From the NCBI GenBank assembly GCA_000474255.1, contig BATO01000072.1, positions 1 to 32,090 on the forward strand: DNA of 32,090 nt, read 5' to 3'. This DNA comes from Aquipseudomonas alcaligenes MRY13-0052 (GTDB lineage: Bacteria > Pseudomonadota > Gammaproteobacteria > Pseudomonadales > Pseudomonadaceae). Position 1 is the first letter of the stretch, and every line of letters begins with the position of its first letter. Under the pieces are notes generated by a model that did no database searches, was not told the origin of the DNA, and saw only the letters and a list, made by a program, of their open reading frames with translations. The translations under genes and the position numbers were made by a program. Positions 1 to 6,338 of this stretch are shown one piece after another.

Positions 1-20
1 TTGCAGAGGGGCCCCTGATC

Positions 21-296
21 ATGATTTGTCGTGCAGGTTGTGGCGCCTGTTGCATCGCGCCATCCATCAGTTCACCCATCCCCGGCATGCCCAAGGGCAA
101 GGCGGCGGGGGAGCGTTGCATCCATCTCTCCGTCGAGCATCTCTGCTCGATATTCGGCCAACCGGAGCGGCCGAAGGTCTGTGCCGACTTCGATGCCGAT
201 CTTTTTGTCTGTGGCGACAGCCGGGAAGAGGCGATACGTTTGCTGGGCTGGTTGGAACAAGAGACGGCCGTGGCGGTCAGTCAATCTATCCAGTAG
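21..296 (+). CDS. YkgJ-family cysteine cluster protein (putative metal-chelating)
   Basis: A 91-residue protein with a dense N-terminal cysteine cluster, C3-x3-C7-x2-C10-C11, and further cysteines at 33, 42, 54 and 64. This pattern is typical of the YkgJ/UPF0153 family, thought to chelate zinc or an iron-sulfur centre. No signal peptide or membrane segment is visible, so it is probably cytoplasmic. A purine-rich GAGGGG stretch lies about 9 bases before the ATG. It ends 46 bases upstream of the START-domain gene in the same direction and may be cotranscribed with it. Its cellular role is unknown; the family call rests on the cysteine spacing and on recalled Pseudomonas homologues in the same place next to gltA. 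Confidence 0.85.
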   Translation: MICRAGCGACCIAPSISSPIPGMPKGKAAGERCIHLSVEHLCSIFGQPERPKVCADFDADLFVCGDSREEAIRLLGWLEQETAVAVSQSIQ

Positions 297-342
297 CTGT
301 CCTGATGGACGACGGCTGGTCATCATAAGAAGGAGAACAAAG

Positions 343-957
343 ATGGTTTCGCTGCAACGAATGGCTGTGATCTGCGGCTTTAGCGCCACTGCGCTGCTGG
401 CCTCGACTGCCCATGCCGAGGACTGGAAGCTGGCCAAGGACGAGGACGGCATCAAGGTATACCTGAGCGAGGTTGCCGGCTCCAAGTACAAGGCCTATCG
501 CGGGGTCGCCACCCTGAAAACCGACGTCACCACCCTGCGCAAGCTGCAGGAGGACGTTTCCGGCTCCTGCGCCTGGATTCACGAGTGCGAGCAGCAGAAG
601 CTGCTGAAGTCGGAAGGCGCCGACAGCTGGACTTACACCCGCTTCAATACCCCCTGGCCCGTTACCCCGCGTGACTCGGTCATCCATGCCACCACCACCG
701 AAGGCGCCGACGGCAGCCTGACCCGCACCCTCAAGGGCGAGCCCAAGTACGTGCCGGAAGAGAAAGGCTTCGTGCGTGTGGCCGCCGTGGATGGTGTATG
801 GAAGTTCGTGCCCAAGGGGCCGGGCGAAGTCGAGGTGACCTACCAGGTGCACACCGAGCCGGGCGGCAGCGTGCCCTCCTGGCTGGCCAACAGCTTCGTG
901 GTCGACGCGCCGTTCAATACGCTCAGCCACCTGCGCGAGCGCGCCGAGAAGAAGTGA
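343..957 (+). CDS. Exported START-domain (SRPBCC fold) protein
   Basis: A 204-residue protein. Residues 1-25 look like a Sec signal peptide (basic start, hydrophobic core, cleavage near STAHA-ED), so the mature protein is probably periplasmic. The rest has the START/lipid-trafficking pattern: DGIKVY and YKAYRG early, then a segment ending PWPVTPRDSV that is characteristic of bacterial START proteins, and a C-terminal amphipathic helix (FNTLSHLRERAEKK). START domains bind hydrophobic ligands; the ligand here is unknown. The frame is open far upstream, but this ATG was chosen because AGAAGGAGA lies just ahead of it and it begins the signal peptide. An intrinsic terminator follows. It sits between the cysteine-cluster gene and gltA. 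Confidence 0.85.
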   Translation: MVSLQRMAVICGFSATALLASTAHAEDWKLAKDEDGIKVYLSEVAGSKYKAYRGVATLKTDVTTLRKLQEDVSGSCAWIHECEQQKLLKSEGADSWTYTRFNTPWPVTPRDSVIHATTTEGADGSLTRTLKGEPKYVPEEKGFVRVAAVDGVWKFVPKGPGEVEVTYQVHTEPGGSVPSWLANSFVVDAPFNTLSHLRERAEKK

Positions 958-974
958 TCGGCCGCTGACACCAC

Positions 975-999
975 AAGGCCCCGCGATGCGGGGCCTTTT
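975..999 (+). terminator. Intrinsic terminator after the START-domain gene
   Basis: A perfect 10-bp stem (AAGGCCCCGC / GCGGGGCCTT) with a GAT loop, running into a short T tract, 17 bases after the stop codon. Confidence 0.9.
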
Positions 1000-1044
1000 C
1001 ATTGGTGCAACCTGCCCGGATTGGCGGGCGGAGCGCGTGGTTTT

Positions 1045-1086
1045 CGTAGGTTGGCGCCGAGCACCGCGAGGCCAACGCATCCTGGG
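1045..1086. repeat. Intergenic element with partial inverted repeat (GTAGGTTGGC type)
   Basis: GTAGGTTGGC at 1046-1055 is partly complementary to GCCAACGCATCCT at 1071-1083 (core TTGGC / GCCAA). The layout resembles short palindromic elements common between Pseudomonas genes that begin GTAGGTTGG or GTAGGGTGG. It lies between two terminators of convergent genes, which is typical for such elements. Family membership is inferred from recall. Confidence 0.45.
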
Positions 1087-1147
1087 TTGTAGCCCTCAAG
1101 ATCCCCCGTGTCCGCCGTCAGTGCTGCCGACGTACCCTTCGTCCATG

Positions 1148-1172
1148 AAAAAGCCCCGCAGATGCGGGGCTT
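1148..1172 (-). terminator. gltA: Intrinsic terminator of gltA
   Basis: Read on the minus strand: a perfect 9-bp stem AAGCCCCGC / GCGGGGCTT with a 4-base loop, then a run of five T, 18 bases past the gltA stop. Confidence 0.9.
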
Positions 1173-1189
1173 CTCCTGGAGCGGACGTC

Positions 1190-2479
1190 TTACTTGCGCT
1201 TGTCGAGCGAGACGTAGTCGCGCTGCTCGTAGCCGGTGTACAGCTGGCGCGGACGGCCGATCTTGTACGGGCTGGAGAGCATTTCCTTCCAGTGGGAGAT
1301 CCAGCCGACGGTACGCGCCAGGGCGAAGATCACGGTGAACATGCTGGTCGGAATGCCGATCGCCTTGAGGATGATCCCCGAGTAGAAGTCGACGTTCGGG
1401 TACAGGTTGCGTTCCTTGAAGTACGGATCGGTCAGGGCGATCTCTTCGAGACGCATGGCCAGCTCCAGCTGCGGATCGTTCTTGATCCCCAGTTCCTTCA
1501 GGACTTCGTCGCAGGTCTGCTTCATCACGGTGGCGCGCGGGTCGCGGTTCTTGTACACGCGATGGCCGAAGCCCATGAGCTTGAACGGGTCGTTCTTGTC
1601 CTTGGCCTTGGCGATGAACTTGTCGATGTTCGAGACATCGCCGATTTCATCGAGCATGGTCAGTACCGCTTCGTTGGCGCCGCCGTGTGCCGGGCCCCAA
1701 AGGGCGGCGATGCCGGCTGCGATGCAGGCGAACGGGTTGGCACCGGACGAACCGGCCAGGCGAACGGTGGAGGTGGAGGCGTTCTGCTCGTGGTCCGCAT
1801 GCAGGATGAAGATGCGATCCATGGCCTTGGCCAGTACCGGGCTGATCGGTTTGATCTCGCACGGGGTGTTGAACATCATGTGCAGGAAGTTTTCCGCGTA
1901 GTTCAGGTCGTTACGCGGATACATCATCGGCTGGCCCATGGAGTACTTGTAGACCATGGCGGCGATGGTGGGCATCTTGGCGACCAGGCGGATCGCGGAG
2001 ATTTCGCGATGGTGCGGGTCGTTGATGTCCAGGGAGTCGTGGTAGAAGGCGGAGAGGGCGCCGACTACGCCACACATGATCGCCATCGGATGGGCGTCGC
2101 GGCGGAAGCCGTTGAAGAAGCTCTTCAACTGCTCATGAACCATGGTGTGGTTCTTGACGGTGCCAACGAACTTGGCCTTTTCCTCTGCGCTGGGCAGTTC
2201 GCCGTTCAGCAGCAGATAGCAGGTTTCCAGGTAGTCGGATTCTTCTGCCAGTTGCTCGATGGGGTAGCCGCGGTGAAGCAGTACACCCTTGTCGCCGTCG
2301 ATGTAGGTGATCTTCGACTCGCAAGAGGCGGTAGACATAAAGCCAGGATCAAAGGTGAAGCGACCCGTGGAGGTCAGGCCCCGCACATCGATTACATCGG
2401 GACCTACGGTACCGGACAGAACGGGCAGCTCGACGGGGGCAATGCCCTCGATGATCAACTGCGCTTTTTTGTCAGCCAT
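1190..2479 (-). CDS. gltA: Citrate synthase (type II)
   Basis: Condenses acetyl-CoA and oxaloacetate to citrate, the entry step of the TCA cycle, in the cytoplasm. At 429 residues it has the usual length of the hexameric, NADH-sensitive Gram-negative type. The catalytic triad is in place: H265 in GPAHGG, H306 in GFGHRVY and D364 in NVDFYSG. The start is supported by an AGGAGG Shine-Dalgarno 5 bases before the ATG. A near-consensus sigma70 promoter lies about 50-90 bases upstream, and a terminator follows the stop. It is transcribed away from sdhCDAB, so the shared spacer can coordinate citrate synthase with the rest of the cycle. Confidence 0.98.
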   Translation of the reverse strand: MADKKAQLIIEGIAPVELPVLSGTVGPDVIDVRGLTSTGRFTFDPGFMSTASCESKITYIDGDKGVLLHRGYPIEQLAEESDYLETCYLLLNGELPSAEEKAKFVGTVKNHTMVHEQLKSFFNGFRRDAHPMAIMCGVVGALSAFYHDSLDINDPHHREISAIRLVAKMPTIAAMVYKYSMGQPMMYPRNDLNYAENFLHMMFNTPCEIKPISPVLAKAMDRIFILHADHEQNASTSTVRLAGSSGANPFACIAAGIAALWGPAHGGANEAVLTMLDEIGDVSNIDKFIAKAKDKNDPFKLMGFGHRVYKNRDPRATVMKQTCDEVLKELGIKNDPQLELAMRLEEIALTDPYFKERNLYPNVDFYSGIILKAIGIPTSMFTVIFALARTVGWISHWKEMLSSPYKIGRPRQLYTGYEQRDYVSLDKRK

Positions 2480-2537
2480 AGCGGCCTCCTATTTATGCTT
2501 GAAATCATCAGACAGCCCCCCACGCAGGGCCCGCACC

Positions 2538-2565
2538 ACTATAGTGAGATAAATGCGAATGTCAA
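2538..2565 (-). promoter_or_regulatory. gltA: Sigma70 promoter of gltA
   Basis: On the minus strand a perfect -35 TTGACA (2560-2565) and a -10 TATAGT (2538-2543) are separated by 16 bases. The predicted start near 2531 gives a leader of about 50 bases ending in AGGAGG. The prediction is from consensus only. Confidence 0.8.
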
Positions 2566-2679
2566 TTTGAAGAAACCCATATGGCAGAGGGGTTTGCGGG
2601 GTGTTTTTCGCGGAAAAAGGGCGCTATTTACGCCTTTTATATAAGGAGCGCAATCCGCTCTTAGGGGGAGGCCTTTCCG

Positions 2680-2708
2680 TTGTCATTAGTCAGCTAACTG
2701 TCTATACT
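2680..2708 (+). promoter_or_regulatory. sdhC: Sigma70 promoter of the sdh-suc operon
   Basis: TTGTCA (2680-2685), a 17-base spacer and TATACT (2703-2708) are close to the sigma70 consensus with optimal spacing. Predicted initiation near 2715 leaves a leader of about 110 bases before sdhC, long enough for post-transcriptional control. Confidence 0.8.
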
Positions 2709-2826
2709 CAGCGCCCGACTGCCAGGGGCCTTGAAGCCCGTATTCTGGTGGTCGGCACTCCTTTGGTGAGGGGTACCTGACCAGTGCACTTCCCGACAAC
2801 TTGCCCTGATTGTTAGGGGCCTCAGT

Positions 2827-3216
2827 GTGAAAAAAACAGCCGTGAATAGCCAACGACCTGTAAACCTAGATCTCAGGACCATCAAACTCCCAATCACTGC
2901 TTACACGTCCATTCTCCACCGTATTTCCGGTGTCATCCTTTTCGTCGGTATTGCTGTGCTGCTTTATGCGCTCGGCAAGTCGCTGGCATCCGAGGAAGGC
3001 TTCGGTGAGGTGAAGGCGTGCCTGACCAGTCCGCTGGCCAAGTTTGTGATTTGGGGCCTGCTGTCCGCATTGCTTTACCACCTGGTTGCCGGTGTGCGCC
3101 ACCTGGTAATGGATGTGGGTGTCGGCGAGACGCTCGAGGGCGGCAAGCTGGGCTCGAAAATCGTCATCGCGATTTCCGCGGTGCTGATCGTGCTGGCGGG
3201 GGTGTGGGTATGGTAA
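2827..3216 (+). CDS. sdhC: Succinate dehydrogenase cytochrome b556 subunit
   Basis: The larger membrane anchor of complex II (129 residues). With SdhD it binds haem b and ubiquinone, passing electrons from SdhB to the quinone pool. Three hydrophobic segments are visible, at about 27-49, 69-90 and 107-128. SILHR (S28, R32) corresponds to the quinone-site serine and arginine of E. coli SdhC, and H85 in YHLVAGVRH corresponds to the haem-ligand histidine. The start is GTG: AGGGG lies 7 bases upstream and the N-terminus MKK...RPVNLDLRT matches recalled Pseudomonas SdhC. The stop overlaps the sdhD start by 7 bases, implying translational coupling. Confidence 0.96.
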   Translation: MKKTAVNSQRPVNLDLRTIKLPITAYTSILHRISGVILFVGIAVLLYALGKSLASEEGFGEVKACLTSPLAKFVIWGLLSALLYHLVAGVRHLVMDVGVGETLEGGKLGSKIVIAISAVLIVLAGVWVW

Positions 3217-3578
3217 CCAATGTCACGAACTTCTCGCGTTCGGGCCTCTATGACTGGATGGCTCAGCGCGTTTCTGCAGTCGTTCTCGCGGCTTATTTCC
3301 TTTTCCTGCTGGGCTACCTCGTAGCGAATCCCGGCCTGACCTATGCTGACTGGCATGGTCTGTTCTCCCAGAACTGGATGCGCATCTTCAGCCTGCTCGG
3401 GCTGGTTGCACTCGGTGTACATGCCTGGGTTGGCATGTGGACCATCTCCACTGACTACCTGACGCCGATGGCGCTGGGCAAGTGGGCAACCGTTGTGCGT
3501 TTCCTGTTCCAGGCGGTCTGCGGCATCACCATGTTCGCGTACTTCGTCTGGGGCGTGCAGATTCTGTGGGGTATCTGA
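3210..3578 (+). CDS. sdhD: Succinate dehydrogenase membrane anchor subunit
   Basis: The smaller membrane anchor of complex II, 122 residues with three transmembrane helices (about 20-40, 58-79 and 95-119). H71, D82 and Y83 in the stretch HAWVGMWTISTDYL fall at the same numbers as the E. coli SdhD haem ligand and quinone-site residues. The frame stays open well upstream inside sdhC, but the ATG at 3210 was chosen because it gives the usual family length and the N-terminus MVTNVTNFSRSGLYDW. It overlaps the end of sdhC, and sdhA follows after three bases. Confidence 0.95.
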   Translation: MVTNVTNFSRSGLYDWMAQRVSAVVLAAYFLFLLGYLVANPGLTYADWHGLFSQNWMRIFSLLGLVALGVHAWVGMWTISTDYLTPMALGKWATVVRFLFQAVCGITMFAYFVWGVQILWGI

Positions 3579-3581
3579 TCC

Positions 3582-5354
3582 ATGTCTAGCATTCGTACTC
3601 TTTCCTACGACGCCATCATCGTTGGTGGCGGCGGCGCCGGCATGCGTGCTGCGCTGCAACTGGCTCAAGGCGGCCACAAGACTGCCGTGGTCACCAAGGT
3701 CTTCCCGACCCGCTCGCACACCGTTTCCGCTCAGGGCGGCATCACCTGCGCCATCGCTTCGGCCGACCCGAACGACGATTGGCGCTGGCACATGTACGAC
3801 ACCGTCAAGGGCTCCGACTACATCGGTGACCAGGACGCGATCGAATACATGTGCTCCGTCGGCCCGGAAGCCGTGTTCGAGCTGGAGCACATGGGGCTGC
3901 CGTTCTCCCGTACCGAGCAAGGCCGCATCTACCAGCGTCCGTTCGGTGGCCAGTCCAAGGACTTCGGCAAGGGTGGCCAGGCTGCGCGTACCTGCGCTGC
4001 CGCCGACCGTACCGGTCATGCCCTGCTGCACACCCTGTACCAGGCCAACCTGAAGAACGGCACCTCGTTCCTCAACGAGTGGTACGCCGTCGACCTGGTG
4101 AAGAACCAGGATGGCGCCGTGGTCGGCATCATCGCCATCTGCATCGAGACCGGCGAGACCGTCTACATCCGCTCCAAGGCCGTGGTCCTGGCCACCGGTG
4201 GCGCTGGCCGCATCTATGCGTCCACCACCAACGCCCTGATCAACACCGGTGACGGTATCGGCATGGCACTGCGTGCCGGTGTGCCGGTGCAGGACATCGA
4301 GATGTGGCAGTTCCACCCGACCGGTATCGCCGGCGCCGGCGTCCTCGTGACCGAAGGCTGCCGTGGTGAGGGTGGCTACCTGATCAACGCCCATGGCGAG
4401 CGCTTCATGGAGCGTTACGCTCCGAACGCCAAGGACCTGGCCGGCCGCGACGTGGTCGCCCGCTCCATGGTCAAGGAAGTACTGGCCGGCAACGGCTGTG
4501 GCCCGGACAAGGACCACGTACTGCTGAAGCTCGACCACCTGGGCGAGGAAGTGCTGCACAGCCGCCTGCCGGGTATCTGCGAACTGTCGAAGACCTTCGC
4601 TCACGTCGACCCCGTCGTCGCTCCGGTACCGGTGATCCCGACCTGTCACTACATGATGGGCGGCGTTGCCACCAACATTCATGGCCAGGCCATCACCCAG
4701 GATGCCAGCGGCAAGGACATCATCATCGATGGCCTGTTCGCGGTCGGCGAAGTCGCCTGCGTGTCGGTACACGGTGCCAACCGCCTGGGCGGCAACTCGC
4801 TGCTCGACCTGGTGGTATTCGGTCGCGCTGCCGGTCTGCACCTGGAAAAAGCCCTCAAGGAAGGTATCGAGCACCGCGGTGCTTCGGAAACCGACCTGGA
4901 GCTGTCGCTCAAGCGCCTGTCCGGCGTCAACGAGCGCAGCAGCGGCGAAGACGTGGCTCCGCTGCGTAAAGAACTGCAGAACTGCATGCAGAACTACTTC
5001 GGTGTGTTCCGCACCGGCGAGTACATGCAGAAGGGCATCGCCCAGTTGGCCGACCTGCGCGAGCGCATCGCCAACGTCAAGATCGCTGACAAGAGCCAGG
5101 CCTTCAACACCGCGCGTATCGAAGCGCTGGAGCTGCAGAACCTACTCGAAGTGGCCGAGGCAACTGCGATCGCAGCGGAGGTCCGCAAGGAATCCCGTGG
5201 CGCGCATGCCCGCGAAGACTTCGAAGAGCGTGATGACGAGAACTGGCTGTGCCACACCCTGTACTACCCGGGTGAGAAGCGCGTCACCAAGCGCGACGTC
5301 AACTTCGCGCCGAAGACCGTTCCTGCGTTTGAACCCAAAGTACGTACTTATTAA
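3582..5354 (+). CDS. sdhA: Succinate dehydrogenase flavoprotein subunit
   Basis: The catalytic subunit of complex II: it oxidises succinate to fumarate with covalently bound FAD on the cytoplasmic side of the membrane. At 590 residues it is full length. It shows the dinucleotide-binding loop VGGGGAGM (about 14-21), the FAD-attachment histidine H46 in [10 protein letters not shown], and the active-site residues H245 (QFHPTGI), R289 (AGRDVVAR), H356 (PTCHYMMGG) and R401 ([10 protein letters not shown]). It lies three bases after sdhD and is followed closely by sdhB. It differs from fumarate reductase FrdA in its partners SdhC/SdhD and its closeness to Pseudomonas SdhA. Confidence 0.98.
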   Translation: MSSIRTLSYDAIIVGGGGAGMRAALQLAQGGHKTAVVTKVFPTRSHTVSAQGGITCAIASADPNDDWRWHMYDTVKGSDYIGDQDAIEYMCSVGPEAVFELEHMGLPFSRTEQGRIYQRPFGGQSKDFGKGGQAARTCAAADRTGHALLHTLYQANLKNGTSFLNEWYAVDLVKNQDGAVVGIIAICIETGETVYIRSKAVVLATGGAGRIYASTTNALINTGDGIGMALRAGVPVQDIEMWQFHPTGIAGAGVLVTEGCRGEGGYLINAHGERFMERYAPNAKDLAGRDVVARSMVKEVLAGNGCGPDKDHVLLKLDHLGEEVLHSRLPGICELSKTFAHVDPVVAPVPVIPTCHYMMGGVATNIHGQAITQDASGKDIIIDGLFAVGEVACVSVHGANRLGGNSLLDLVVFGRAAGLHLEKALKEGIEHRGASETDLELSLKRLSGVNERSSGEDVAPLRKELQNCMQNYFGVFRTGEYMQKGIAQLADLRERIANVKIADKSQAFNTARIEALELQNLLEVAEATAIAAEVRKESRGAHAREDFEERDDENWLCHTLYYPGEKRVTKRDVNFAPKTVPAFEPKVRTY

Positions 5355-5365
5355 GGGTGGCTGAT

Positions 5366-6088
5366 ATGTCGCAAGCCAACATTCTGAAAGTCAGCGTTTA
5401 TCGCTACAACCCGGACCAGGACGCTGCACCCTTCATGCAGGACTTCCAGGTCGACACCGGCGGCAAGGACATCATGGTCCTGGACGTGCTGGCCCTGATC
5501 AAGGAACAGGACGAAGGTTTCTCCTACCGTCGTTCCTGCCGTGAAGGCGTCTGCGGTTCCGACGGTATGAACATCAACGGCAAGAACGGCCTGGCCTGCA
5601 TCACGCCGATCTCCGCTGCCGGCCTGAAGGGCGGCAAGCTGGTGATCCGCCCGCTGCCCGGCCTGCCGGTCATCCGTGACCTCGTCGTTGATATGAGCAT
5701 CTTCTACAAGCAGTACGAGAAGGTGAAACCCTTCCTGCAGAACGACACGCCCGCCCCGGCGATCGAGCGTCTGCAGTCGCCGGAAGAGCGCGAGAAGCTG
5801 GACGGTCTGTACGAGTGCATCCTGTGCGCTTGCTGCTCGACCTCCTGCCCGTCCTTCTGGTGGAACCCGGACAAGTTCCTCGGTCCCGCTGCGCTTCTGC
5901 AGGCCTATCGTTTCCTGGCCGACAGCCGCGACAACAAGACCGAAGAGCGTCTGGCCGCGCTGGACGATCCGTTCAGCGTGTTCCGCTGCCGCGGCATCAT
6001 GAACTGCGTGAGCGTTTGCCCCAAGGGTCTGAACCCGACCAAGGCGATCGGTCACGTACGTCACATGCTGCTGCAAAGCGGTACTTGA
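5366..6088 (+). CDS. sdhB: Succinate dehydrogenase iron-sulfur subunit
   Basis: Carries electrons from the SdhA flavin to quinone through three iron-sulfur clusters. In this 240-residue protein the [2Fe-2S] ligands lie around C58, C63 and C78. The [4Fe-4S] and [3Fe-4S] ligands are drawn from C151, C154, C157, C161, C208, C214 and C218, in the motifs CILCACCSTSCP and CRGIMNCVSVCPKG. The ATG at 5366 is preferred over an in-frame GTG at 5357 because AGGGTGG sits 5-6 bases before the ATG but overlaps the GTG. No terminator follows; a 250-base spacer leads to sucA. Confidence 0.96.
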   Translation: MSQANILKVSVYRYNPDQDAAPFMQDFQVDTGGKDIMVLDVLALIKEQDEGFSYRRSCREGVCGSDGMNINGKNGLACITPISAAGLKGGKLVIRPLPGLPVIRDLVVDMSIFYKQYEKVKPFLQNDTPAPAIERLQSPEEREKLDGLYECILCACCSTSCPSFWWNPDKFLGPAALLQAYRFLADSRDNKTEERLAALDDPFSVFRCRGIMNCVSVCPKGLNPTKAIGHVRHMLLQSGT

Positions 6089-6338
6089 TGCGCTTCATGC
6101 TTTACCCGTAATACCTGCGGCGCCGGTTTGCTACCGGCGCAGCAGTAAACCAGGGCAGCAGCTCACAAAGCGGCGGTCCTTACTTGAAAATATATAGATG
6201 ACCAGCAGGGGCAACCGGGCTGGTGCCCGGACTATCTGCGGGATCCTTGGTGGCTTTACCGAGTCGCTGTGCCAGGACTATTGAAGCCACGATGCTGATT
6301 CCACGCCGGTGGTGTCCCCTTACCGAGGGTGACCAAGC
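6089..6338 (+). other. Long sdhB-sucA spacer with hairpin and AT-rich patch
   Basis: A perfect 8-bp stem GCGCCGGT / ACCGGCGC (6120-6127 and 6133-6140, 5-base loop) lacks a following T tract, so it looks more like an RNA processing or stability element than a terminator. An AT-rich patch at 6184-6198 containing TATATAGA could hold a -10 box for a secondary suc promoter, but no matching -35 box is convincing. A GAGGG Shine-Dalgarno precedes sucA. No gene is seen. Confidence 0.5.

Larger units (their letters stand above)
2480..2826. promoter_or_regulatory. Divergent gltA-sdhC control region
   Basis: This 347-base gene-free stretch holds the leftward gltA promoter (2538-2565) and the rightward sdh promoter (2680-2708). 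The two -35 boxes are about 115 bases apart, across sequence that is AT-rich for this genome. Between them GGCG-CTATTTA-CGCC (2620-2634), flanked by A-rich and T-rich runs, forms an imperfect inverted repeat that could be a regulator site. The last 112 bases are the predicted sdhC leader. I recognise no specific regulator motif. Confidence 0.7.

Noticed and set aside
31-342. N-terminal extension of the START-domain protein
   Set aside because: The frame is open, but the extension overlaps the cysteine-cluster gene, would bury the signal peptide, and the internal ATG has a strong Shine-Dalgarno.
986-2644. A 552-codon plus-strand frame over gltA
   Set aside because: It crosses both terminators and the gltA promoter and is antisense to an unmistakable citrate synthase.
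5357-5365. GTG start for sdhB three codons upstream
   Set aside because: It overlaps the Shine-Dalgarno that serves the ATG at 5366.
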